Under the pieces are notes generated by a model that searched no databases, was not told where the DNA came from, and saw nothing but the letters and a program-made list of their open reading frames with translations. A stretch of 64,000 bases of DNA. It comes from Centroberyx gerrardi (Eukaryota > Chordata > Actinopteri > Beryciformes > Berycidae). Made by a program: the position numbers and the translations under genes. Each line of letters starts with the position of its first letter. The stretch's first letter is position 1. Shown here piece after piece: positions 1 to 11,500 of this stretch. The stretch spans positions 11,638,975 to 11,702,974 of the forward strand of contig NC_136005.1 of the NCBI RefSeq assembly GCF_048128805.1. The letters run 5' to 3'.

Positions 1-135
1 TGGTGCGGTTGCGCCTGTGTTTCTTCTTGGGCTGATCCTCCTTGCACGGCTCTGGAGACTTGCCTTCATCGCTGTCTACGCTCTTCCTCAGCTCGTTCAG
101 TTCCCCGTCACACTTGTTTGTGAATAGGCCCGTGT
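1..135 (-). CDS. rx2: rx2 coding exon 2 (partial)
   Basis: Acceptor GACAG|ACACGG. Reads DTGLFTNKCDGELNELRKSV, then a DEGKSPEP stretch and KKKHRRNRT, the start of the homeodomain. Truncated by the window edge in mid-homeodomain. Confidence 0.9.
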
Positions 136-3100
136 CTGTCGAGCACACAAGAGAAAATGGATCAGGAATGTGAATTTTCTTTGTATGACCTGCTCTTTCA
201 GTGTTTTATCTCTGCAAATTTTGTAATATTGTACATCTTGGTTCAGTCTGCAGAAAATCTTTCATGTTAGCACTAAAATTTAGAAGAAAAACAAAAGCAG
301 AAAACAGACTGTTTAGTTGAAATGAACCCTTACATTGACCCACAGAACAGAAAAGCGACCACTTTCCAGTAGAGCACACATTAGTTTGACACCTGCAACA
401 ATAGGCTACTGTAGGTCAGTGAAGCAAGCCGTCCCCTCAACTTCAATCTGAAGCTCGAAAACACTCCTAATCGGATTTGGAGTTGTTTCCATTGTTTACC
501 TTCTCCAAAGGTAAACTGTCCTCAAACTGAAGTCAAAAGGTTGTCTCACTTGTTTACAGGTCAAACTGTAAATTACGTTACATAGTTTGCCATTGTATAA
601 TGTATTTGACAGTAGGTGGACTGAAAAAATACTCTTATTTAATGTCTACAGTATACTAATGTTTAGTGCACCTAACCCACAATACTATATTATTCCAAAA
701 TGCATCCAAACCTGATGTGTCCTGCCTGTGAGCATTTGATAGCACCGACCCCCTGACAGGCTTTCACTGCAAATTTCCCCCCTTATAATCCCTGAAGGAA
801 ACAGATGCAGCCGCTTAATTCCCCCTAGCCTTCCTTGTATTCCTAATCTACCTGGTCTAAAAAGCTTATGTCTTTGTCTACCTACAGCACCAAAGAAATA
901 CAGAAAACATTACAGGGAAATTAATGAAGTCGTTAACACTGTCTTAGACTAACCAGCAGGTAATTGAATTAAACAAAGTACAAAGATGATGATCAGATCA
1001 GTTTCCCATTTTAAGCATCTGATAGAGCAGAGTTTATGTCTGCTATGATCAGACCTGAGTCAAACACAATTCTGGGAGCGTCAGATAAGCTGTCAGTCAC
1101 AGACATTATATTAAATTGACTTTAAAATACATTCCCGTGATGGAAATTTGTAATGCTCAGTGTATTGTCCTATGTGGCAAACTGCCAATCTGTGCCTAAG
1201 TAGCATCAAAGTAACCGAAGGTATTTGAATTAATATTTGGCTCAGGTCTGGCAAGGACACAGAGTATAAAATACACTTATTTTGTTATCCATTTCAACCA
1301 TATGGATGAATCAGTATGGGATGAAATGGTACATCAAGAGAAATATCTGTTGTTAAAATAATCAAGACAAATTGTATGAACAAACGTCTCCACCATTTGT
1401 AGCTCGTACGGAGGGTTCATCGACTCTCTGGGGGCAAAGGTTTGACAATATTCAACACTTGTTGTCAAGGCCTCTGAAACTTCCCTCATTGCTTCAGTGA
1501 AACAAGTATCAGCACATGTAAATGTGAATGTGTGTCCATGAGTGTGTTGATGGGGAAGAAAGAGGACTGTTGGTCTTTCCAAACCGGAGCAGAGGCGGGG
1601 GTGAAGCAGGATTTTGGGGTCCATTTATCTACTTCTCATTAAGCTACTATGACAAAGCCTAGGCTGTGACAATGGCAGAGGTCAGGCCCGGTTCAGTGAC
1701 CAGCTCTTGGCCTGTCAGCCATCACAGCCACTGGTCTGAAGGCTGCCCACTGTTTACTGGCCAGCACAACATCTCAATACAGAGAGGGGGGGGGGGGCCG
1801 AGTGACACCATGCGCAGAAAAGTGCCCATTCAGGGGGAACAGGTCTGACTTAACAAGACAGTTACATACAAAAGAGTGATGTCATTAATGTTTATGTACG
1901 TTGAACTAACAAAAATTAGTGTCCTTCTGGATGCAATGATTGAATTCCAATCATATCTATAATCATTTTGTTGGATGAGAAAAACCTCAATATGTTCAGC
2001 TCAGATTCATGGAGATAACATTTTTGTTTCTGCCACGAAAACCACCAACCACCTGCCAGATCCTGTATGTGAAAATAGCTTCAGATTAAACATGATAAAT
2101 TTGATTCTGAGACAGAATGATAACAATAATAACACCAGAATGAACTACTGTACAATCTAATCTGCACAGAAGAGAAGATTAGGGGAATTCCACAAGGGGA
2201 TGGGATTGGGATTGGGGACATAAACCCCCTGCACCATCTTGTCCTGTGATTTATCTCTCAGTCTCAGCCTACACAGTTCACAGTATACTAATGCATAACG
2301 CTTTACACAGCAACACTATATAACACACACTGATTTTGAGTCTTGGTATCTGCCAGTGACTGGTTTGACGTCATACAGAATACACAGCAATGCTGCGATT
2401 ACAGTCAACACCAACATAGAAGATCCAACGCAAAAGAGATTGTCTCATTTAAATATGTCCCTAATTATTGGCTCTCTCAATCTCTCAAACTCTGGTTCAA
2501 ATTAAGACTATAATAGTTCAAGTAAGAAATGTAACAACTGCATTTCACAGGTCATATTTCCACGGGGATTTGGCAGCCGTTGTGAAACAAATAAATAGAG
2601 TTGATTTACTGACACTGTGTCTGTTACTTTGTTGACCCTTTGACAAGAGATAAGCAATTAATGATACTACTAGTATTAGAATGATTCTTACTTTTTTTTC
2701 ATGGCCATTGCAGTTTTTAAACCTGTGTGTAAAAAAGGTTAATATCTGAAGTTCAGTAATATACAGATCTAATCTGTCTATCCTGGTTATCACCCTGAAG
2801 TGCTTCAATACCTTCATTAAAGTTAGTTACTTAAAGATGAAGAAAGTTTACACAGTCTGGGCTTGGTAACTCAAAAATATCATCAATGTCATCCTTATCG
2901 TTATATTGAATCATTATAAATGTATTGTTAACAGTATGTTTGATATGCTTCATAATCTTTTTGTGCTTCTGAGTTTTGCTGTTAACTGACCTTGTGTACG
3001 CTTGGCTAATAGACCAGTTCAGTTGTGCCGTTATGGTCCTCATCAGATTTTTGCCTGAACAATGACAGATTGAGTCAATGTTGGTGGCCAGATAACTTTA

Positions 3101-3883
3101 TGGTCAATAGTCAAATATTAACGGTTTATTTTGTTTGAGCTTGTCTCAGAGGGACCAACATTCTGACTTGACTGCAACAAAAATTAGTCGTATCTCATCT
3201 AATTCAAATGTCTAAAACACTGAACCCAGAGCTTGTGTTTATTCAACTTTTCAAGAATGGACGTGCTGATCTACAGTTAATATCCCTTGATCATCTCACA
3301 CATTATGATCTGAAAGGCAAAACTTAAGACTCATAAATCTGTCAAAATCTCATAATTCACAAAACCTATGCTGGATTAGAAACTCAAACTTTGAAACAAT
3401 TGATCAGTACCAACCAAGGAACTGGTTCCCCAAAACATTGTTAACGAAGTAGCTCTATAAAAACAAATACCTGGTGGTGCGAAACTAAGAACCACTTGAG
3501 GCTACAAACTATTATGTGTTAGAGTTGGGAGCAACCAGCATCTCCACCATCAGCAGCCGGGTCCATGTCTTACCATGGTACTGCTGCTGCTGCTCGGTGC
3601 CGCTGTCTCTCAGAGAGGAAAGGTGGCCGCCATAGGAGGGGTGTGATGAGGGCTCCTGCTGCTTCCCAGGCTCTGCCAGGCCCTCGACGCCCACCTTGTG
3701 GGGCCCCGGGGCCCCCGCCGGGCTGAGCAGGGGGTCCTGGTCTTTACTGAAGCCCAGAATGACATCAATGCTGTGGACGCGGCCCCCTGCCGCGCCCCCC
3801 CCACCTTTCCCCATTTCGTGGAAGTTGCTGGGTGAGAGGCAGCTGTCGTCCACCATGCTCATGGTATCCAGTGATAAATGCAT
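1..3883 (-). CDS. rx2: Retinal homeobox protein Rx2 (RAX2/Rx family), 5' part, gene runs off the left edge
   Basis: Paired-type homeodomain transcription factor of the Rx/Rax family, which acts in the nucleus in eye-field, retinal progenitor and photoreceptor specification. Two coding exons are visible: 3883-3574 (103 codons plus one base) and 135-1 (partial). The N-terminus reads MHLSLDTMSMVDDSCLSPSN and contains the Rx octapeptide-like core HSIDVILGF. The second exon carries an acidic/basic linker ending QPKKKHRRNRT, the first residues of the Rx homeodomain; the rest of the homeodomain, the OAR tail and the stop lie outside the window. The junction is phase 1 (G|AC) with donor GTAAGA and a pyrimidine-rich acceptor. 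Position next to matk points to the RAX2-side paralogue; the N-terminus resembles fish Rx1/Rx2. Naming as rx2 rather than rx1 is inference. Confidence 0.9.
136..3573 (-). other. rx2 intron 1
   Basis: AT-rich 3.4 kb intron. I see no second gene, no long repeat and no clear transposon in it; there is a G run at 1785-1797. Short open frames here have no recognisable family and no splice signals. Confidence 0.7.
3574..3883 (-). CDS. rx2: rx2 coding exon 1
   Basis: Starts at the ATG of MHLSLDTMSM; an in-frame second and third Met follow within ten residues. Encodes the octapeptide-like motif HSIDVILGF and a Gly/Pro/Gln-rich linker ending in a four-Gln run. Ends CATG|GTAAGA, phase 1. Confidence 0.9.
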
Positions 3884-3908
3884 CCGAACGTCTGGGCGCT
3901 CAGCCGGT

Positions 3909-4860
3909 CCTGCAGGCGGAGAAAAGGTGTTTCAGTGACGGACAAAGAGTACAGGAGGAGGTCAGAGATCATCTGTTTGTCTTGGATGATGTCTCTTTCC
4001 TCTGAAAGCTTTATACTACAGTGTGTTGATAGAAACAGCAGGCTAAAGGTACAAGAGCTTATTACATCTTAATCAATACTTTCAACTTTTGATTAACTTT
4101 TTTTATGAATAGTTAGCACTAATAGGCTTACAGTTGATTATGAATATGAAACAAATACATAATTAAGAATTCACAATACATTTCTGCAGTTTATCTGAAA
4201 CAAATACATTCCCTGGAAAATCAAGCACTAACTTTTTTACTGAAGCAATATTACACATAACAGTCAGACATATTTGGTCATTTCATTATGTAAAACCAGA
4301 TTATTGATGTAGCTCCTTATTATATTGCATAAACTCATTACAAATTAGTCATCATGTCAACACCAACTTTTTAGAATAAATCAAACCATTTTCTAACATT
4401 ACATGTAACCAGCAGTGGGATGACTAATTATTGACAAAAGAACAGTTTTCTCTCTTGGAACAGATACATCTGCAAAAATAAGTGAACTGTTTTGGACTTT
4501 CTTGAGGGCGATGCTTTGATTATTGAAAATAAAATTCTAAAGTATTATCCAACTGGGAATGATTTTGTGCAAAAATGCAATGCAGATTCCACTTCATACC
4601 ACAACAAATTCTGCAAAGCAATAAAAACAAAATCCACATCTCTACAATTTCAGTAACTTATCTTATCAGTGTTATTAAAAAAGTACTAAAAAAGTATGAT
4701 GAAGAAGAGAGCCTACCTCCTTGAAGTGAATATATGTTGAACTGTTGGAGTTGCTGATGCCAGTCTTCCACCTGTTCCTCTTAGCAGCTCGCCCTCCAAC
4801 TCCTGAGGAGCAGCAGCTCGCTCGCCCGCCCAGATCCGCTATGTGCACCGCTCACACACA
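3909..4860 (-). other. rx2: Candidate rx2 5'UTR intron and non-coding first exon
   Basis: Just upstream of the rx2 ATG there is a strong acceptor (CTCCGCCTGCAG|GACC, exon start 3909). About 0.8 kb further upstream lies a donor AAGGAG|GTAGGC (exon end 4717), with GC-richer, CpG-containing DNA behind it (about 4720-4860). The simplest reading is a non-coding first exon ending at 4717, spliced to 3909. No transcript is available here, so this is inference from splice signals. Confidence 0.4.
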
Positions 4861-5104
4861 CTCAGCCGGCTTTGCTTACCTTGCATCTCTCTAAATAACT
4901 TCTGTGTGTGACAATCAATCCTCACAGAGATATCTCAATGGAGTGCACGCAAATAAAGAAACCAAACACAGGCACGTTTTTAACAACTGTGTTCATACGC
5001 CACTCCAGCACAGAGAGGAGAGTGGAAGAGGAGAGAGAGAGAGAGTGGGACAGAGAGGGAGAGGTGGATGAGGCTGGGGAGGGGGGGTTGGGGGGTGGAG
5101 GTAA

Positions 5105-5290
5105 AACGAGGGGATTAGGAGAGGGTTATTAATTGGAATCCTTCCCCTTTAAGAATGATTGGCAGTTGTTTTCTGGTCAAGTAATTGTTTTAAATGTCAT
5201 TTCCATTCACCCCCACAGGAGGAGGCCCAGGCTAATGAAGCCCGGACAGGACTTTCTTTCATAAATTTATTGTTTTAAAGACAAAAGACC
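5105..5290 (+). promoter_or_regulatory. Candidate rx2 upstream enhancer with Otx- and Sox-type sites
   Basis: About 1.2-1.4 kb upstream of the rx2 ATG. The block holds a bicoid/Otx-type GGATTA (5112-5117), TAATTG homeodomain sites (5130-5135, 5182-5187), an inverted CCAAT box (GATTGG, 5157-5162), two Sox-type ATTGTT sites (5184-5189, 5269-5274) and ACAAAAG (5281-5287). Known background: a conserved Rax upstream element of Xenopus and mammals is co-regulated by Otx2 and Sox2. Equivalence with this block is inference from site content and position. Confidence 0.4.
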
Positions 5291-7123
5291 CACTGAAAGT
5301 TTTCACTAATCCTCCCCTGCCCCCCTATTATTCCTATGTGGAACTACATGAAAAAAGAAACTTTGAAGAGATAACACATGAGTTAACATCTAATGCCAAA
5401 GACAGACTATCTTAATATAACACCCTGAACTTATTGTAAGACTTATTACACAAAGGTGCAATTTATGAGGCTTAAATGTTTAAAAAATGGGTCTGATGAT
5501 TTACATTCACAGTGGCATCCCACCAAAAACAATGAGGTATTATGTGTATCTCATGTACAAAAACGGTAAGTGATATTGTGTGTAATCTGAGTATTCCCAG
5601 TGTTAATAACAACTCAATTAAGTATTTGATGTTGGTAAAAATGGCTGTTGGATCATTTTTTCTCAAATTTCATAAAATTATTGAGTTTATGTGAGATGCT
5701 ATTATGTGAGATCTAGCTTTCTTCTCCATATGAATGGGTTTAAATTGACTTACTTACTATACTTCAAAGTTTTAAGGTTTTATTTTTAGATACCAATACC
5801 AATAATATTTTTATATTTAAGTTGTTAATATTTTATGCCAATGTTCAATGTCTTTATTTTTACATTTTTGTGCCAAAGAAAATGACAAGCAGCCAATACC
5901 TGATATTTAATAAAAGGCCAATATCAGGCTGATAGATACTTTTGGTGAGGAACGCTCACAATGTTAACAAGCTATTTGTCATTTAATTAAAGTGCTAGAA
6001 AAGAGACATCTTTCCATGAAGTGACAGGTGGCTGTGAAGAAACACACTAAAATACACAATAGATTTTTTTAAGACCTTACTTCAAAGAGGAGAGGCGATA
6101 CAGTCGTAAGTTAGACTAGCTAGCAACTCTGTAAATGACTAACAAAGGAGGAATAACAGATAAAAACATGTGATCAGAGGCCTTTTAGCATCTCACTCTG
6201 GATTTAAAGCCACTGTGAATTGATTTTGACTAAATGATGATATCATGGTGTGATCATTGCAGTCTGTAATGCTTGATGCTGATTGGGAGCAAAAAGCTAT
6301 AATGAATAGAACAGAAACATAATAGTCATGTTGTCACTAAAAAGTCAGTTTGTGACACTGAATAGTCGGGTGTTGTTTCTTGCATGTTGGACACAAAAGT
6401 GTCCGTTGGCAGCTTTGAATCAATGGAGGCTGTGGAGTATGAGGTTGACCCTGGCTTAGTGAGGTAAACGTCACACAGATCAGGCATGTCTCTAATGACG
6501 CTAAAGAGATTTCCAGTGACCTCAAACAAATCTAAAAATAAAGTGTGAGAAAGATCAATTTAAAGACAGCCGATTTATTCAGTTTTGGTGCTGGGAGAGA
6601 AGAAGGCAGGCAACAAAATATGGAAAGCTGAGACTGCTGAGGGAAAAAAGGCGAGAGATAGAGTGACAAATTCAAGTTTCAGTTTAACTTTGTTTCTTTT
6701 TTTTTAACTCATTGCTTATTTATTTTGCATGAATGGGTTTCAGTGGAAACACTTGAGAATCAGAGAAGCAGTGTACTCTCTGCTTGTGTTAAATACTCAG
6801 AAACAAAATGCAAGGTGATTCACAAGTCATGGGGCTAAATTTGGGGCATGAGGCCTAATGTAGTGAAACAAAATGTCGAGGAATTTTTCCAAGGTTAAAA
6901 ACCCAAATGAGGATTTTTTTTAGACAGGCTTATATCAGTTATGGGTAAATAAGCACAGATTCTTGAAGTACATGAATTACTGCTGCAAAAACAATCTTTT
7001 AGAAACAGGGAAAATGGAAGATGAGATTGCCTCATCATGTTTGTTTCGATTTGATTCAAGTCAAATTGTTTACCATTTCAACCCATTTATGTCAGCTTTT
7101 CATTACCAGCTTGTGCTTACCTT

Positions 7124-7300
7124 ATGGTTCCCATTAACTATAACACAGCTCAGAAGTCTGTGTATTCCATCTTTTTAAATCATTTTATACATATTCCATT
7201 TGGTGAACAGTGGCATGAGTGCAGACATTTTGGCCCCAGAGGGAATCAAACCCCAAACCCCAGCAGTGTTACTGCCATGTTCTATAGATTTTACTACATA
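7124..7300 (-). repeat. Possible tRNA-derived SINE debris
   Basis: On the minus strand the segment near 7230-7260 reads GGGGTTTGATTCCC, a degenerate RNA polymerase III B-box. No convincing A-box or tail is visible, so this is weak. Confidence 0.25.
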
Positions 7301-8756
7301 ACCATTTTTTATTGTTATTGTGGTCCAGAATGATAGCTCACTTGTGTTTACAGATGAAATGACTTGATTCAGGAGGGGACAAAGTTTCCAGCACTTATGG
7401 CTGACTTGGAATCAGCTTCTACCCACACACATCACCTAGGCAGAAAAAGAAAACCTGCAAAACTACAAAACACATGAAACTTTTCCAAGGAAGTATTCGA
7501 TGCAAGAGGGATAACATCATTGTCACCATGTTAGATAACTTAGAGTAAAAAGTATGTTTTATGGAGAGTATTTCAGGCACTGGGAAACATTCCTCAGGCA
7601 GTGAGAGCTGCAAGTAAGTTTCAGTTTAAAGTACCTGGCTTTAAATGAAGGTAGAGATAAAGTAATCTCTAGTTTGTGGAGAGGGGCCTGATGCAATTAT
7701 CATTGTTAGTGGCACCCAGCATTATTTATCCCAAAACACAATCTGGTGCTGTTTTCTAGAGAGTGCAGTGGATGCCTCATTGAAACCAAGTGTTAATGGT
7801 CTGTAATTGCCTTAGAGGAGTGACACCAACCATCCCTAGTGGAAACGCTAAGTTCTTTTTGCTAAGAAACTTTCCAGAAAACCGTTGCTGGTGACTCAGG
7901 TATGAGCCAGGTAGTGCTGCTAGCTTTATCGTTAAGAGAGAAATGACGTGCTTACAGGCAAGACTTACAACTGGGTCAGCCAGTTCAGTGCAGGCGTTGG
8001 ATGCTATGCAGTGGCAGGCAGGCTCACTCACAGTCAGGTATGCAAGGTGCCAGGTAGAGGACATAAGAATGCTATGAAAATCAACACATAACTTGCTAAC
8101 CACCTTTACCCTATACCTGCTAAAAGCAAGTAAACAAGGTACCACGGCCATATGCATTATACTGCACTGTACTGTACTATCCAAAAACTAGTTTGTCTGT
8201 GTGGTATAAAATGCACATTTGGGCAGGAAAGGAAAAGGCAAAGCTTTGATATTTATCATGGGTCTGCTGACATATTTTCAGAGGCAAAGGTCCTCATCAC
8301 AGCACCATAATCTGCCCACAAGTCAGCAGGCTTCTGTTAACATATAATCAAATCTCCAAAACTATCCCCTTGCAGCAGAGGAGATTGTGAATAATTATCT
8401 AAATTTTAAGACCTGAAAACCAGAACAAAGCACAAGAGATGTATTTTCCCCTCAACAGTCCTTTGTTCACATTAGAGTCACCAGTTTGTTGGCAAAATGA
8501 CTCTCACTGCCAACAAGCTTATGGGGTAATGATAGTGTAAGGTGCTCATCTATCCTCTCATGATTTTGTTAATACATTTTCGTCCTTCTACTGTTGTTTC
8601 CCCATTATCCTAATTGAGTATAAATTGGTTAAGAAGGAACAGTGTAGTTATCAAGCTGCTTAGTTTTATCAGATGACAATGTAAGTCCCCCTGATCCTAT
8701 TAGAGACAAAAGCAGCTAACGTGTAAATGCGCTGTGTCAGCTTACTGAGGGAGATG

Positions 8757-8893
8757 GGGAGAGAGGGAGGGAGGAGGGAGGAGAGAAGGAGATAGAGGAG
8801 GGAGGGGGAGAGGAAGGGAGGGGGGGAGAGAGGGAGGGATGGAGGGGGGAGAGAGGGAGAGAGAGGGAATGTAAGGAGGAGGGAAGAGTGAGG
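8757..8893 (+). repeat. Purine-rich (GGGA/GAGA) tract
   Basis: About 135 bp of nearly pure GA sequence with many GGG and GGGG runs, able in principle to form G-quadruplex or triplex DNA. Confidence 0.85.
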
Positions 8894-8946
8894 TGGTGTG
8901 AGAAGAGGAAGGGGAATTCATGTGATTTTCTTTCTCACTCTCTGTT

Positions 8947-8948
<2 letters not shown>

Positions 8949-8990
<42 letters not shown>

Positions 8991-9060
8991 TCACACACAC
9001 ACACGCCCATGCACACACACACACACACACACACCTACACACACACACACACACACACAC
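8949..9060 (+). repeat. Compound (TC)n(AC)n microsatellite
   Basis: (TC)n at about 8949-8992 passes directly into (AC)n with small interruptions to about 9060. Frames read through it are low-complexity and not genes. Confidence 0.95.
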
Positions 9061-9839
9061 TGGCCACTCTCCTACACTGATTCAGAAATTTCCTTTTATT
9101 AGAAACTCCCCTGATAAGTCTGGCTGTTATTGCCCCACACTGTAAAAATATATCAAACTATTTACTACTAAATTTGTTGTCTGGCATTCAACGGTTGTCA
9201 TATCAACTCACATACCACTCACTGTACAACGACCAGATTTGTTTGAATTGTTGAAATAGCAGAGGATAGTATTAATTGGCTTGACTTATTAAGTAATTGT
9301 TACTGATTAGAGCTTCATACAGCCTCAATAGACCAGGCATGATAGTTTGATTGTTAATTAACCAATTTGTGGGGAAAAAGGAGAGTTTAAATGAGGCTGA
9401 ATGTTTATTCTCCGCATGTTGCTGAGAGTATATATGATCTAGGTGAGTTAGAAATAAGGTGTCAAAGGTGGACATGGATATGTAGGACTTGTTCTATTTA
9501 ATTTAATTAATGAGAATTCAAATATTCTCAGATCCGACATGAATAAACTGGACTCAAGCTAAAATGAGGAAAAGCAGATTTTGTGCCACTGTACACCAAA
9601 TAAGCAGAGCTAATTAGATCCACCAACATGGCTTATAAGACAACCTTAATGTCTTCTTCTTACACTACAACTGGTTGTTTACCAATCGTTAAACCTAATG
9701 AAATCCCTCAGAATCGCAGCCAAACAACATCCTAACCAGTCTGTATGTTCAGGTGAAGGTCAGGACTGATAGAATAGATCAATACAAAAGACAAAACAGA
9801 GGTGTTTTCTATTATCAAATGACAGATATACTGTACATC

Positions 9840-9842
<3 letters not shown>

Positions 9843-9873
<31 letters not shown>
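9843..9873 (+). repeat. (AT)n microsatellite
   Basis: About 15 uninterrupted AT units. Confidence 0.95.
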
Positions 9874-9874
<1 letters not shown>

Positions 9875-10113
9875 ACATATGCTCTCAAGTGTTGGAGTCC
9901 AAGTATCCAACTGAAATAAATTTGACAAAATAAAAGTCCTTTCCTTATTTTTCATTTTGATAAATGTATTATTGTATTGTAAATCTTCTTCCTGGTTATT
10001 GCAGTAGAACTGACATTACTTTTTTAGTAAAAAGACGATGATGAAGACAGACTTGGACAATGATGACATACTGACCTGACTTAAAAAAACAGAATGAGCT
10101 GGTGCCAGGTGCA

Positions 10114-11004
10114 GGTCAGTCAGTCAGCCAGTCAGTCAGTCAGCCAGTCAGTCAGTCAGTCAGTCAGCCAGTCAGTCAGTCAGTCAGTCAGTCAGCCAGT
10201 CAGCCAGTCAGACAGTCAGACAGTCAGTCAGACAGTCAGACAGTCAGCCAGTCAGCCAGTCAGTCAGTCAGACAGTCAGTCAGCCAGTCAGACAGTCAGC
10301 CAGTCAGTCAGCCAGTCAGACAGTCAGCCAGTCAGTCAGTCAGTCAGACAGTCAGTCAGACAGTCAGACAGTCAGTCAGTCAGTCAGTCAGTCAGACAGC
10401 CAGCCAGTCAGTCAGCCAGCCAGTCAGTCAGCCAGCCAGTCAGTCAGTCAGCCAGTCAGCCAGTCAATCAGCCAGTCAGTCAGTCAGACAGTCAGTCAGC
10501 CAGTCAGACAGTCAGCCAGTCAGTCAGTCAGTCAGACAGTCAGTCAGACAGTCAGACAGTCAGTCAATCAGCCAGTCAGTCAGTCAGACAGTCAGTCAAT
10601 CAGCCAGTCAGTCAGTCAGTCAGACAGTCAGACAGTCAGCCAGACAGTCAGCCAGTCAGACAGTCAGTCAGTCAGTCAGTCAGACAGACAGTCAGTCAGT
10701 CAGTCAGTCAGTCAGTCAGTCAGACAGTCAGTCAGACAGTCAGACAGTCAGTCAGACAGTCAGTCAGTCAGTCAGTCAGTCAGTCAGACAGTCAGTCAGA
10801 CAGTCAGACAGTCAGTCAGTCAGTCAGACAGTCAGCCAGTCAGTCAGTCAGTCAGTCAGTCAGTCAGTCAGACAGTCAGTCAGACAGTCAGACAGTCAGT
10901 CAGTCAGTCAGTCAGACAGTCAGTCAGACAGTCAGACAGTCAGTCAGTCAGTCAGACAGTCAGTCAGTCAGTCAGCCAGTCAGTCAGTCAGTCAGTCAGT
11001 CAGT
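10114..11004 (+). repeat. CAGT tetranucleotide array, about 0.9 kb
   Basis: About 220 units of CAGT with CAGA, CAGC and rare CAAT variants, in strict register. A composite word (CAGA CAGT CAGT CAGA CAGT CAGA) recurs several times, mainly in the right half, indicating higher-order duplication. The plus-strand frames are open only because CAGT units contain no stop; the Ser/Gln/Val peptides they spell are not considered proteins. Confidence 0.97.
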
Positions 11005-11407
11005 ACCCCTTTGTCACATATCAGTGTCAGACACTGACCAAGAGACAGCCGGTTGGCCTTAGCCTTTTTTTCATAATTGAATTACAGCGTCCCACCAACT
11101 GTGTGAGCTGAGTAAAGCAGCATGCACAGGTTTGTCCAGGACAGTCTACACACTGCAATGACTGGCAGCTCAACACACACACTGAATGCTCTTATGCTAG
11201 TGTGGAATACCACTGAATTTCACCTTTGAAATATGTCGTTCCTATGTCCTAGGACAGTTTGATCTGTATTACTGAGCATTCAGCGTTGTCTGCCATAGCC
11301 AGAAAAAAGAGAGACGGGTTTGTCTCATCCAGAATAATTTTGTAGGGTGAGAGTCATTTTCAGATTTAGATTTATTATTTAATTATTTTATTTAATTTAA
11401 TTTTTTG

Positions 11408-11500
11408 GTGCTCAGTGATAGCTGAGTGGTTAAGTTCCCTACGTTCCCTACCTGTAGGACCACGCCTGATGGCCGAGCATCAAATCCCACTAGACTTTTC
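11408..11500 (+). repeat. Possible tRNA-like SINE head
   Basis: TAGCTGAGTGG near 11420 resembles a Leu/Ser-type tRNA A-box, and CATCAAATCCC near 11480 a degenerate B-box about 60 bp downstream. The cloverleaf does not close, so it is not a tRNA gene. Confidence 0.35.

Noticed and set aside
7777-8184. 135-codon minus-strand frame in the rx2-matk interval
   Set aside because: No recognisable family or motif, AT-rich codon use unlike the real exons, and no splice signals in phase.
8888-9145. Ser/Leu/His/Thr-rich frames over the TC/AC repeat
   Set aside because: Translations of the compound microsatellite, not genes.
10094-11062. Two overlapping 311- and 322-codon frames rich in Ser, Gln and Val
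   Set aside because: Both are translations of the CAGT tetranucleotide array, which contains no stop in plus-strand frames; there is no non-repeat coding sequence or splice context.
11408-11500. A tRNA gene
   Set aside because: A- and B-box-like words are present but the stems do not pair; treated as SINE debris.
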